Shown here: one piece after another, positions 25,490 through 34,100 of the stretch
Layout of the letters: every line of letters begins with the position of its first letter
Position numbering within the stretch: position 1 is the stretch's first letter
Assembly: GCA_031400505.1 (NCBI GenBank)
Contig: JANNPZ010000037.1
Span: forward strand, 1-52,197
DNA length: 52,197 bases
Origin: JAIYDJ01 sp031400505
GTDB lineage: Bacteria; Pseudomonadota; Alphaproteobacteria; Rhodobacterales; Rhodobacteraceae
Direction of reading: 5' to 3'
The notes under the pieces: model-generated
Database searches by the model: none
The model's input: only the letters and a program-made list of their open reading frames with translations
Told to the model about the DNA's origin: nothing
Made by a program: the position numbers and the translations under genes

Positions 25490-27130
25490 ATGTCGGGGAT
25501 CAAGCAAGACAAGCTTTCGCAAGTGGGCGTGGCGTCGGTCATGGGCAGAGCGGCGGTCGAAGTCGAAGGGCCGGTGAATGTCACTGGCCTTTTGTGGTTT
25601 TCCTTGCTGGTTGTGGGGTCTGTCCCTGCGTTCTGGATCGGGTTTGTGTCTCTGGCAAAGGCCTGGGCCACGCCTGAATACAGCCATGGCCCGTTGATTC
25701 CGCTGATCTCGCTGTATCTGTTCTTGCGCGAATTGCGCCAGGCCCCGCCGTCGGGGGGCGAACCGGTCAACCGGCTGCCGGGTCTCTGGGTGGTTGGGGC
25801 GGCGCTGTTGCTGGCCACCTTGGGCAATCTGGCGCGCATCCCCGACGTGGTGACCTACGCCTTGATCCTGTGGGTCGGGGGCGTGGTGCTGACGGTGTTT
25901 GGCTGGACACGCGGGCGGCTGCATCAGTTGCCGGTGCTGCATCTGGTCTTCATGCTGCCCCTGCCGCAATTCGTCTACTGGAAGCTTACGATCTTTCTGC
26001 AAGGGATATCGTCCGAACTGGGGGTCTGGTTTGTCAGCCTGGCCGGGGTTTCGGTCTATCTGGAAGGCAATGTGATCGATTTGGGCGTCTACAAGCTGCA
26101 GGTGGCCGAGGCCTGTTCCGGGCTGCGCTATCTGTTCCCGATCCTGTCGTTTTCCTACCTGTTCTCGATCCTTTACCGTGGGCCGATCTGGCACAAGGCG
26201 GTTCTGCTGCTGTCGGCAGCCCCCCTGACGGTGCTGATGAATTCGTTCCGCATCGGGGTGATCGGGGTGCTGGTGGATCGCTATGGGATCGAGCAGGCCG
26301 AAGGGTTTTTGCACTTCTTCGAAGGCTGGGTGATCTTTCTGGCCTGTATCGGGATCCTCTTCCTGATGGCCATCGGTCTGCAGCGGCTGACGCCCAACCC
26401 GCTGCCGCTGTCCGAGGCGATCGATCTGGACACGACGGGATTTGGCAAGATCATCACGCGGCTTCTGGCCATCCGCCCCTCGCGGGCCATGGCTGCGGCT
26501 GCACTGGTGACCTGCGTGGTGTCCGGCATCTGGGCCTTTGGCCAGGCGCGGGAACCGGTGACCGTGATACGTGATCCCTTTGCCCTGTTCCCGCGCCAGC
26601 TTGCCGACTGGTCGGGGTCTGCCGCCTCGCTGGAACCCGATGTGGAGCGGGTGCTGGGTGCCAGCGATTACGTGAATGCCACCTATTTGCAGGCAGGCGG
26701 CTCGCAGGCGGCCTATGTCAATCTGTTCGTTGCCTATTATGACAAGCAGACCGAAGGCAGCGGCATTCATTCGCCCGAGGTCTGCCTGCCCGTGGGCGGC
26801 TGGGAAGTGTTCAGTCTGGAGCCCTACGAGGTTGACATGACGGCGACAGAGTATGGGCGTTTTGCAGTCAACCGGGCCGTGATCCAGAAGGGGCTGTCAA
26901 AGCAGCTGGTCTATTACTGGTTCGAACAGCGCGGCAAGCGGATGACCAATGACTATGCCGCCAAGTTCAGCGTGGTGGCCGACAGCCTGACCATCGGACG
27001 CACTGATGGGGCAATGGTGCGCTATGTGACCCCGATCAATCCGGGCGAAACCGAAGCGGCCGCAGATGCGCGGCTGCAGGGTTTCATGCGGGACAGTTTG
27101 CGTGCTCTGCCACGGTTCGTGCCGTTCTGA
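25490..27130 (+). CDS. xrtD: Exosortase D (VPLPA-CTERM specific) fused to an EpsI domain
   Basis: 546 residues; the GTG at 25487 is an alternative start. About residues 30-300 are the multi-spanning exosortase with its catalytic triad: Cys209 (VAEACSGLRYL), Arg254 (MNSFRIGVIG) and His275 (FLHFFEGW). After a further membrane segment (about 325-345) comes the EpsI domain with HSPEVCLPVGGW. The enzyme should cut the VPLPA-type C-terminal signals of the two proteins at 13118 and 13999. It is the last gene of the rightward arm. The fusion of exosortase and EpsI is normal for XrtD. Confidence 0.94.
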   Translation: MSGIKQDKLSQVGVASVMGRAAVEVEGPVNVTGLLWFSLLVVGSVPAFWIGFVSLAKAWATPEYSHGPLIPLISLYLFLRELRQAPPSGGEPVNRLPGLWVVGAALLLATLGNLARIPDVVTYALILWVGGVVLTVFGWTRGRLHQLPVLHLVFMLPLPQFVYWKLTIFLQGISSELGVWFVSLAGVSVYLEGNVIDLGVYKLQVAEACSGLRYLFPILSFSYLFSILYRGPIWHKAVLLLSAAPLTVLMNSFRIGVIGVLVDRYGIEQAEGFLHFFEGWVIFLACIGILFLMAIGLQRLTPNPLPLSEAIDLDTTGFGKIITRLLAIRPSRAMAAAALVTCVVSGIWAFGQAREPVTVIRDPFALFPRQLADWSGSAASLEPDVERVLGASDYVNATYLQAGGSQAAYVNLFVAYYDKQTEGSGIHSPEVCLPVGGWEVFSLEPYEVDMTATEYGRFAVNRAVIQKGLSKQLVYYWFEQRGKRMTNDYAAKFSVVADSLTIGRTDGAMVRYVTPINPGETEAAADARLQGFMRDSLRALPRFVPF

Positions 27131-27186
27131 ATCCGTGATGCCGCCCGTCTGACGAGAGGTCCGTCGGGCAGTCCATAGACGGATCT

Positions 27187-27405
27187 TCAGATTTCGGACT
27201 GCTGGCGCAGGCTGGCCTGTTCTTCGCGCAGGCTCATGGCAAGGATCGTCAGCAGTGTCAGTGGCCAGACTGCACAGGCGAGCATTGCCAGAATGCCATA
27301 AAAGAGATTTGTGACGCCTGTCGCATGCCGCTCACTGATCGTCATCCACATCGATCCGGCCGCTGTCAGCACGTAAAGCAGGATCAGGATATCTTGAACA
27401 CCCAT
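27187..27405 (-). CDS. Small two-helix membrane protein, unknown function
   Basis: 72 residues from ATG 27405, preferred because GGAG lies at the right distance; an ATG 12 bases upstream has no ribosome site. Two hydrophobic segments (ILILLYVLTAAGSMWM and LFYGILAMLACAVWPLTLLT) are separated by a short polar loop, with a charged Gln/Glu-rich tail. I do not recognise the family. It is convergent with exosortase D and divergent from the rhomboid gene, so it may be a small partner of either, but nothing proves this. Confidence 0.6.
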   Translation of the reverse strand: MGVQDILILLYVLTAAGSMWMTISERHATGVTNLFYGILAMLACAVWPLTLLTILAMSLREEQASLRQQSEI

Positions 27406-27793
27406 GCGCGGCTCCATCTGGTTGGCTATACGATCAGTTTACAACTTACACGATACTTGGTCTTTCAAAAAACATCCAGAAGATGTTTTTCACGTGAATT
27501 ACCTCGAACAGCTGGCAAAAACCACGATAAGTTCCGGCAAACTGCAGCTTCATCCATGACACCCATTTCGACAATAGATTGCGGAAAGATTAAGGCCAAC
27601 ACACGGCCAGATTGCGTTTTGCCGCCGATTTCGAAACGAGATGCAGCGGGATGCCGCCGATATGCGCCGCCGATATGTGCCACAGGTCTTGCCGGCGGGC
27701 ATCGATGTTTCCCCGTTTTGGCGGGCGGCTGATTTCTGCGGCCCGTCGCAGCTTGGTCTTGAACTGGGCCGCTCAATCGCGCACCCCTTGTAC
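27406..27793. other. Gene-free divergent region before the rhomboid gene
   Basis: Holds an AT-rich hairpin AAAAACATC / GATGTTTTT (27468-27490), followed at once by TTTCACGTGAA, the core of chromosomal parS. The frame of the rhomboid gene is open from 27641 but has no good ribosome site there. Otherwise nothing is seen. Confidence 0.5.
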
Positions 27794-28483
27794 ATGACGC
27801 CTGATCGACCCTCTCTTGTTCCGGATCCGGTCTCGCCTTCGAAGACCCTCACCGGTGTTCTGGCGTATCCCGTCTTGCTGGCCATCGTCGCGATCTGCGT
27901 CGTTGTGGAACTGGCGTTGCAGGGGGCTGACTGGGGGCTGTGGGGCAGCCTGCGCTGGCGGCCGCTGGCCTATCAGAATGGCGGGTTCTGGGCGGGGCTT
28001 CTGGACAACTGGCGGCCCAATTACCGCGGGCAGCCGGTGCTGATGTTTCTGACCTACGGGTTCTTGCATGGCGGGGCGGGACATGTCGGTTTCAACATGG
28101 TGACGCTGGTGTCGCTTGGCGTGCCGGTCGCCGACCGTCTGGGTTTCTGGCGCTTTGCCGTGCTTTATGTGGCGGCCTTGCTGGGGGGCGCTGTGGGCTT
28201 TGCCTTGCTGTCCTCGGTGGCGCAGCCGATGGTGGGCGCATCGGGGGCATTGTTTGGGTTGGTGGGGGCGCTGCTGGCCTGGGACTATCGCCAGCGCCGC
28301 CGTGTGGGTGACCCGGTTTGGGTGGTTTTCGGGTCGGTTCTTGGTCTTGTGCTGCTGAATGTCATGATGTTGTGGTGGCTAAGCGGGCTTTTGGCGTGGC
28401 AGACCCATCTTGGCGGGTTTCTGGCGGGCTGGCTTGCCGCACTGGTGCTGGATCAGCCGCGCTTGGCAAATACCCGGTCATAG
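27794..28483 (+). CDS. Rhomboid-family intramembrane serine protease
   Basis: 229 residues from ATG 27794. Six or so membrane segments are present. The active-site Ser150 lies in GASGALFG and His205 in WQTHLGGFLAGW; the conserved HGGAGHVGFN motif is at 92-101. It cleaves within membrane helices; the substrate is unknown. Its position next to exosortase D suggests it could trim anchored surface proteins, though in other bacteria dedicated rhombosortases act on GlyGly-CTERM signals, which I do not see here. Its last 31 bases overlap the convergent glycosyltransferase gene. Confidence 0.9.
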   Translation: MTPDRPSLVPDPVSPSKTLTGVLAYPVLLAIVAICVVVELALQGADWGLWGSLRWRPLAYQNGGFWAGLLDNWRPNYRGQPVLMFLTYGFLHGGAGHVGFNMVTLVSLGVPVADRLGFWRFAVLYVAALLGGAVGFALLSSVAQPMVGASGALFGLVGALLAWDYRQRRRVGDPVWVVFGSVLGLVLLNVMMLWWLSGLLAWQTHLGGFLAGWLAALVLDQPRLANTRS

Positions 28484-29679
28484 GCGGCCAGCAGATGCGG
28501 CACCGAATGTGCCCAGGACAGCTTGTCAAGCACACGGGCGCGGCCAAGCTTGCCCATGCGCATCCGTTCCGCAGGATCGCTGATCAGGCTTGCGATCTGG
28601 ACTGCAAAATCTTCGGGGCTGTTGTTGCGGGCATAGACGGACGCCTCGCCTGCCGAGGCACGGCCTTCCTTCAGGTCGAACTGCACCACCGGCTTTTCCA
28701 GCGTCATGTATTCCATGACCTTGTTCATCGTCGAGATGTTGTTCATCGGGTTGCAGGGGTCGGGGCTGACGCCGATGTCGCAGCTGTTCAGCGCCCGCAG
28801 CATCTGCGGGCCGTAAAGCGGGCCGGTGAAGGTGAAATGAGGCGTCAACCCGCGGGTCTGGACATCCTTTTCAACGGTTGCCAGTTCCGGCCCGAACCCG
28901 ATGATCAGGAAATGCACGTCGCGGTGTCCCAGGGTGCGGATCAGATGGTCCGCAGCGGCCACCAGCAGGTCCATCCCCTCTTGCTGGCCGATCACGCCCA
29001 CATAGCCCAGCACCGTGCCGGCCCCTTTGCGATATTCAGGATCGGCGGGGGCGGGGGCAAAGCTTTCGACCCGCGGGGCAGAGCGCACCACAAAGACATC
29101 CTCTGCCGCCATCCTGCCGCGACGCAGGGCGACATCGCGGAAACTTTCATTGGTGGCAATCGAGACATCGGCCACGGCAAAGGTCAGCCGTTCCCACCAC
29201 AGCATGACTTTGTAAAGCAGACCGCGCTTGTTGAACTTGGCCTCGAACAACTCGGGGCAGACATCGTGATGGTCAAACAGATAGCGCACCCCTGACAGGC
29301 GATAGCGCAGCGCCAGCAGAAAGATCAGATCGGGCGGGTTGCAGCCATGGATCACGTCAAAGCCGCGCTCTCGCCGCACGATGCGGGCCAGGCGGAACAT
29401 GTGCCACAGTGCCAGACCGTATTCCCGCGCATAGGCGAGGGCCCCCGAATGGGCCTCTGGCGGTTCGGGATAGCGATAGATGTGGACGCCTTCGATCTCT
29501 TCGTAAAGCTTGGTCCATGTCCGCCCGGTCGGGCAGATGACGCTGACATGGCAGCCATGCGCCACCAGGGTGGTGGCCTCCAGCCAGACCCGGCGATCCA
29601 GCGGAACAGGCAAATTCTCGACGACGATCAGCACCTTGCGATCACGGTTGTCTGCTGTCGTGGCGTCAGGCATATCCAT
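28453..29679 (-). CDS. Family 4 glycosyltransferase
   Basis: 408 residues from the ATG at 29679. The N-terminal domain begins KVLIVVENLPVPLDRRVW, which is typical of GT4 enzymes of exopolysaccharide loci. The C-terminal domain has VLGYVGVIGQQEGMD and the nucleotide-sugar site NKVMEYMTLEKPVV (the E...E region). It is a retaining GT-B enzyme adding a sugar to the lipid-linked repeat unit; the donor is unknown. The gene ends inside the 3' end of the rhomboid gene. Confidence 0.92.
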   Translation of the reverse strand: MDMPDATTADNRDRKVLIVVENLPVPLDRRVWLEATTLVAHGCHVSVICPTGRTWTKLYEEIEGVHIYRYPEPPEAHSGALAYAREYGLALWHMFRLARIVRRERGFDVIHGCNPPDLIFLLALRYRLSGVRYLFDHHDVCPELFEAKFNKRGLLYKVMLWWERLTFAVADVSIATNESFRDVALRRGRMAAEDVFVVRSAPRVESFAPAPADPEYRKGAGTVLGYVGVIGQQEGMDLLVAAADHLIRTLGHRDVHFLIIGFGPELATVEKDVQTRGLTPHFTFTGPLYGPQMLRALNSCDIGVSPDPCNPMNNISTMNKVMEYMTLEKPVVQFDLKEGRASAGEASVYARNNSPEDFAVQIASLISDPAERMRMGKLGRARVLDKLSWAHSVPHLLAAYDRVFAKRG

Positions 29680-29775
29680 TCTCGGTTGCTGTCTTTGTGA
29701 TCGCGCAGACGCTAGCCTGTGGTCGGCAGGCTCACAAGCTTGAAACATCTCACGCTGCGACGTTGCATCGGTCTA

Positions 29776-30840
29776 TCAGCGCATCACGACATATTCTTTC
29801 AGGATGGTGCCTTGGAACCAGGAAAAATTGTCGTCCGAAATCAGCGTGAGGATCGTCTGCCCGCTGTCCGACTGCCACAGGCTGATGCCTTCCATGTTGT
29901 CGAGTGCGCCGAACGGTGTGTGCAACACCGTCTCGGACGCGCCCAGCCGCAGCCCGCAGGGCATATGGGGGCCTGCTGCGGCATTCAGGGAAAACCGCCG
30001 TATCCGGGTCGAAAACCCGCGCATCCATGCCACTTTGCGTTCCAGCAGATAAAGCTTGCCATCCGGCCCGATATCCGCCCCGCTGATGGCAAATCCCTGC
30101 GGGTCCGGGACGGTGAATGCGCTGTGCCAGCCCGTGGCATCCCGGCAGAAGGCCGGGGGGTCGATGCCTTTGTCAACGCCGGGCAGTGCGGTCTCTGCAA
30201 TGGCCAGCAGCCTGTCTTGCGGCAGGGCGACAAGCGCTTCGAACCCCTGATTGCCGAAACGGGGTTCAAACTGGTTCCAGCGATGGGTCCAGACCGGCGT
30301 GGCGGCAAGACCGGGATAGTGCAGGATGCGCCCATAGCTTTCAAAGGCAACATAAAGGCTGCCGTCGGGGGCAAGGGCCATGTCTTCGGCATCGGCGAGA
30401 TAGGGGCGAAGGACCTTGCCCTTGGGATCGCGCAGATGCAGTTGGGCCGTGTTCACCAGATCCCGGATCCCCCCTGCCTTGGCCGCAGGCTGGCGCAGGA
30501 TATCGGCGGTATAGGCATGGCCGCGGTCCGTCAACGCAATCATCCGGCTGCCGTCGCCGGTAAGGGCCAGCGCCGAAAACCCACCGAACTCTGGCTCGTC
30601 ACGCTGCCAGACATAGGTTTCCAACGGGGCCAGCGCGTCGTTGGTGGCCGTCATGCCCGACGCGATCCGCGCCCCCAGACCCAGCGGCGCGCCCGACAGA
30701 ACGAGACTGGCTGCCAATCCCGCAATCAGTCCCGCAGTCAGACCCGCAGTCAGCCATCCGGGCAGCCACCGGGTCAATCGGGGGGCCAATCGGGGGGCCA
30801 GCCGCAAACGCGCCTTTGACAGGAAAAGTCGTGGGTTCAT
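29776..30840 (-). CDS. Phytase-like/esterase-like beta-propeller protein
   Basis: 354 residues. A signal or membrane anchor lies near 28-50 within an odd repetitive N-terminus (RLAPRLAPRL, then TAGLTAGLIAGL) that reflects short DNA duplications at 30720-30800. The rest matches the 'esterase-like activity of phytase' family: FGGFSALALTGDGSRMIALTDRG, LADAEDMALAPDGSLYVAFE and LDNMEGISLWQ. It is probably periplasmic or secreted. Possible roles are hydrolysis of a phosphate or ester on the polysaccharide. It lies 96 bases upstream of the GT4 gene on the same strand and may share its transcript. Confidence 0.82.
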   Translation of the reverse strand: MNPRLFLSKARLRLAPRLAPRLTRWLPGWLTAGLTAGLIAGLAASLVLSGAPLGLGARIASGMTATNDALAPLETYVWQRDEPEFGGFSALALTGDGSRMIALTDRGHAYTADILRQPAAKAGGIRDLVNTAQLHLRDPKGKVLRPYLADAEDMALAPDGSLYVAFESYGRILHYPGLAATPVWTHRWNQFEPRFGNQGFEALVALPQDRLLAIAETALPGVDKGIDPPAFCRDATGWHSAFTVPDPQGFAISGADIGPDGKLYLLERKVAWMRGFSTRIRRFSLNAAAGPHMPCGLRLGASETVLHTPFGALDNMEGISLWQSDSGQTILTLISDDNFSWFQGTILKEYVVMR

Positions 30841-31091
30841 CCCGCGATTCTACCACCCGGACGCGCGCCGCGCCACCCGCAGGTCGCCGCCTGACCCCCG
30901 CCGCTCTCCCGCCGCACGCGGGCTTTACCGCGCGTTTACCGGGTTTTGGCATCTTTCGCCGGAACGCAAGCTGGCATCGACACGCCATCACCGAGGCCCC
31001 ATCGGGATCATCCGACACAAGCACGGGCCTGTTTCGTGTTCGTGCTGACCCCGACACAGACGCCCGCCCCAGCCCAGAAAAGGACCGACCG

Positions 31092-31352
31092 ATGGATGTT
31101 TTTGAAGATCACGCCAGCAGCCTCGTCTCGCCCGCGCGGGATGCCCAGGCCGTGACGCCGTCCGATACGCTCGCCCTCGATGCTGTGACGCGCGGGGTCT
31201 ATGTCGGCCAGACAGGGGCGCTGTCGGTGCAGATGGCGGGCGGGCAGGTGGTGGTGTTCCAGAACCTGCCCACCGGCAGCTTGCTGCCGATCCGCGCCAG
31301 CCACATCCGCGCCACCGGCACCACGGCGACGGGCCTTGTGGCGTTGTGGTAG
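31092..31352 (+). CDS. Spike base protein, RCAP_Rcc01079 family (GTA head-spike base homologue)
   Basis: 86 residues with an AAGGA ribosome site. The sequence fits the Rhodobacter capsulatus gene-transfer-agent head-spike base family: SLVSPARDAQAVTPSDT near the start, YVGQTGALSVQM, VVVFQNLPTGSLLPI, and the ending IRATGTTATGLVALW. In the GTA this ~10-kDa protein sits on the capsid and carries a fibre that binds host capsule. No other capsid gene is present here. It stands alone in front of polysaccharide-modifying genes. Its last five codons and stop are tandemly duplicated (31338-31373). Confidence 0.85.
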   Translation: MDVFEDHASSLVSPARDAQAVTPSDTLALDAVTRGVYVGQTGALSVQMAGGQVVVFQNLPTGSLLPIRASHIRATGTTATGLVALW

Positions 31353-31373
31353 AAAGTGGCGTTGTGGTAGAAA
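31338..31373 (+). repeat. 18-bp perfect tandem duplication over a stop codon
   Basis: GTGGCGTTGTGGTAGAAA occurs twice in a row. The first copy encodes the last residues and stop of the spike base protein, and the second repeats them in frame after the stop. It looks like a recent slippage duplication; the reading frame is unaffected. Confidence 0.95.
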
Positions 31374-31489
31374 ACGGTGGTGGATTGCGGCTCTGATCCA
31401 GGCCGCACGGCTTTCCCCCGGGCGGCTGATATGGCATGAAAGAGGGGGCTTGATTGGTGCCCTTTTCCCGCAAGGCCTGTGGAACCGCG

Positions 31490-32110
31490 ATGACCCAGTC
31501 GAGACCCTCTTCAGCCGGTGCCAAGCCCGGAAAACCCTCGAAGGTGCAAAAGGCCTTGCGCATGGTCCTGTCGGGGTTGGATCCGCGGGCCTGGCTGCAT
31601 CTGGTGCGGCTGGTCAATTACTACAACCACACCCATGTGACGCCCCGCCGCCAGCTGACGCTGGGGCCGGGGGCGGCGATCAGCCCGACAGTCGGGTTTT
31701 CCTATCCCGAACGCATAAAGGCCGGCCGCAACCTGCGGCTGGGGACGCGCTGCATGCTGTGGGCGGGGCCGGGGACGGGCCGCATCGACATCGGGGATGA
31801 TGTGATGTTCGGCCCGGATGTGTTTGTGACGGCGGCCGGCTATCGGTTCAACGACGGTCATCCGGTGACGAAACAGCGGATGGACGAGGCGGATGTGACG
31901 ATCGGCGACGATGTCTGGGTCGGGGCCAAGGCAATCATCCTGCCCGGTGCCCGGATCGGGCGCGGCGCCATCATCGGCGCAGGTGCGCTGGTGCGGGGCG
32001 ATGTGCCGGCCATGGCCATCGCCGTGGGCGTGCCCGCGCGGGTGGTGGGCACGCGGGTGACAGGCGGGCAGAAGACAGGCGGGCCAGTCCCGGACCCCCA
32101 GTCCGACTGA
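31490..32110 (+). CDS. Left-handed beta-helix (hexapeptide) acyltransferase
   Basis: 206 residues from ATG 31490; a GTG at 31454 would add 12. It has a run of hexapeptide repeats ([LIV]GxxxX), e.g. IDIGDDVMFGPDVFV and VTIGDDVWVGAKAIILPGAR, ending in IGAGALVRGDVPAMAIAVGVPARVV. It is related to WcaF/maltose O-acetyltransferase types: acetyl-CoA dependent transfer to a sugar hydroxyl. It lies between the spike base gene and the convergent pyruvyltransferase gene. It probably acetylates the repeat unit. Confidence 0.92.
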   Translation: MTQSRPSSAGAKPGKPSKVQKALRMVLSGLDPRAWLHLVRLVNYYNHTHVTPRRQLTLGPGAAISPTVGFSYPERIKAGRNLRLGTRCMLWAGPGTGRIDIGDDVMFGPDVFVTAAGYRFNDGHPVTKQRMDEADVTIGDDVWVGAKAIILPGARIGRGAIIGAGALVRGDVPAMAIAVGVPARVVGTRVTGGQKTGGPVPDPQSD

Positions 32111-32136
32111 CGCGAAAGACCCAGACGGACGCCGGA

Positions 32137-33309
32137 CTAGCGTTTGCCCGCCTGCCGGGCGATCAGTGCCCCAAGGGCTGTCTCATAAAGCGCCAGTTTT
32201 TCCAGCCCGCGCGCCAGAGCTGCCTTGCGGTCGGCCTCGAGCGCGGAGCGGTTCTCGTAGGCCTGCACGATCTTGGCCTTGATCGCCGCCCCGGTCTCGG
32301 ACGTGCAATCCACCGTGTGATCATAGCCAAGGCTGCCGAACAGACCCGCAAACTTGCGGCTGTAGGCCATCGGCACCACGGGGACATTCGACGAGAACGC
32401 GGCGATGCAGGCGTGCATCCGGGCGCCGGCAAAGAAATCCATGCCCGCGATATAGGATTTGGCCTCGGACGGGTTGGTAAAGCGCGGTGCCAGAACGACG
32501 CCGGGAAATTCCTCGGCCAACTCGGCGCTGGGTTGGTAATCGTCCTCGATCCAGTCTTTCTTGTAGGTGATCACATGCGGCACAAGATGCACTTCGCAGC
32601 CGTCGGGATGCGTCGTGAAATACCGCAAGAGATCGCGGATCAGCGCCGGATAATCCATCTGCAGCCCGAATTCGTTCTTGTTGGTATAGCCACCCTTCAT
32701 CAGCAGACCCGAGATGTTCAGCCCGACCTTGACCGGGCCCCCCGGTGTACGCTGCGGCGGCGTGTAAGGCAGCCGCAGCGCCACATCCGAGGCTTCCAGC
32801 ACGCGGGCCCCTACACCCATTTCCCGTGCGCAGGCGGTGGACAGCCGGTCGCGCGTGGCGGTGATGGCGGACATCCTGATCGACTGACGGGCCAGAAAGG
32901 TCGACAGGCGTTTGGTGAACGGCCCCAGCGTTTGCGGCGCGATCACCAGCGGGCGGCGGGCCAGATGCACGAGGTATTTCATCGCAAACATCCGTGCCAG
33001 CCGCTTTTGGCCATAGATATCGGCAAAACTGTCCCCGGCACCGATGTCGATCACCAGATCGGACTTTCGCACCAGTGCAAAGAACCCCATCGGGTTCAGC
33101 AGGTCCATTCCGGTGATGTCGCGGATCGTGACATCCGATCCCGAAACATAGCTTCCATGCGTGCTTTTCCAGTCGATGACGGTGATGTGCATCGCGATGC
33201 CCTGCTCTTTGGCCAGGCGCCGCAAGATCTCGATCTCGGACACGGTCAGCGCGCCGACGCCCATATTGCGCGATCGGGTAGAGTGGCCGATCAGACTGAC
33301 ATTCAGCAT
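32137..33309 (-). CDS. Polysaccharide pyruvyl transferase family protein
   Basis: 390 residues from ATG 33309, which has an AAAGGG ribosome site. The family's GT-B-like fold is evident: VSLIGHSTRSRNMGVGALT at the start, VIDIGAGDSFADIYG, PLVIAPQTLGPF, and the C-terminal FAGARMHACIAAFSSNVPVVPM followed by YSRKFAGLF. It would add a pyruvate ketal from phosphoenolpyruvate to a sugar, giving negative charge. Some family members have other roles, so the substrate is inferred. The FrhB-like gene at 34236, with which such enzymes often co-occur, lies just beyond the recombinase gene. Confidence 0.92.
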   Translation of the reverse strand: MLNVSLIGHSTRSRNMGVGALTVSEIEILRRLAKEQGIAMHITVIDWKSTHGSYVSGSDVTIRDITGMDLLNPMGFFALVRKSDLVIDIGAGDSFADIYGQKRLARMFAMKYLVHLARRPLVIAPQTLGPFTKRLSTFLARQSIRMSAITATRDRLSTACAREMGVGARVLEASDVALRLPYTPPQRTPGGPVKVGLNISGLLMKGGYTNKNEFGLQMDYPALIRDLLRYFTTHPDGCEVHLVPHVITYKKDWIEDDYQPSAELAEEFPGVVLAPRFTNPSEAKSYIAGMDFFAGARMHACIAAFSSNVPVVPMAYSRKFAGLFGSLGYDHTVDCTSETGAAIKAKIVQAYENRSALEADRKAALARGLEKLALYETALGALIARQAGKR

Positions 33310-33488
33310 CCGGTCAACCCTTTGTAACACAGCGATTTCATGAAATATTCCTGGAGAGATGGCCTTTGCGGCGGCTCTAGCATGCTTTGAGGTTGTTTTG
33401 AACCGCTGACCATGCAGCCTTGCGATTTCCCACAGGCTGTTTCCCGCAGGTCGTTTGCCAAATTTGCCCCACAAGGCCCCACAAGGCG

Positions 33489-34100
33489 TCAGGTGCCAAG
33501 AACGCGCCTGCCATAGTCGCGCAAGGCCCCGTCCGGCCCGACATAGCGATAAAGCGTTACGCGCTGAATGCCCAGTTCGGCGCACAGTTCAGCCACCGAT
33601 GTGTCGCGTTGCGCCATGGCCGCTTGTGCCAGCCGGACCTGTGCCTTGGTCAGGGCAAATTTTCGCCCCCCCGTGCGGCCCCGGGCCCGGGCTGCCGCCA
33701 GACCCGCCATCGTGCGTTCCCGGATCAGATCGCGTTCGAACTCGGCCAGGGTTGCGAAGATGCCGAAGATCATCCGTCCGGCGGGGGTGGTGGTGTCGAT
33801 CTCTGCCCCCTGCCCCGTCAGCACGCGCAACCCGATGCCCCGGTCGGACAGATCGCGCACCGTGTTGACAAGATGCGTCAGCGTCCGCCCCAGCCGGTCC
33901 AGTTTCCAGACCACCAGCACATCACCGTCCCGCAGGGCGCGCAGGCAAGCCTCCAGCCCCGGGCGGTCATCGCGGGCCCCCGAGGCGCGGTCTTCATAAA
34001 GCCGTTCGGGCAGCACGCCGGCCTTGTGCAGCGCATCGCGCTGCAGATCAAGAGACTGCGATCCATCCGCCTTCGAGATGCGGGCATAGCCAATCAGCAT
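33489..34100 (-). CDS. Serine recombinase (resolvase/invertase family)
   Basis: 203 residues. The catalytic domain starts MLIGYARISKADGSQSLD with the nucleophile in the first Ser of ARIS, then DRASGARDDRPGL, VVWKLDRLGRTL and GRMIFGIFATLAEFERDLI. It ends with a helix-turn-helix (VAELCAELGIQRVTLYRYV). This fits the Tn3-resolvase/Hin group. No transposase or terminal repeats flank it, so it probably serves as plasmid multimer resolvase or inverts a local segment. The intergenic repeats just upstream of its start could be its res site. Confidence 0.94.
   Translation of the reverse strand: MLIGYARISKADGSQSLDLQRDALHKAGVLPERLYEDRASGARDDRPGLEACLRALRDGDVLVVWKLDRLGRTLTHLVNTVRDLSDRGIGLRVLTGQGAEIDTTTPAGRMIFGIFATLAEFERDLIRERTMAGLAAARARGRTGGRKFALTKAQVRLAQAAMAQRDTSVAELCAELGIQRVTLYRYVGPDGALRDYGRRVLGT

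Noticed and set aside
27486..27501. parS-like core TTTCACGTGAA
   Set aside because: Only about 13 of 16 bases match chromosomal parS, the flanks are not palindromic, and it stands alone. Probably chance in an AT-rich spacer.
33489..34100. Recombinase as part of a transposon
   Set aside because: No transposase gene and no terminal inverted repeats or target duplications could be found around it.
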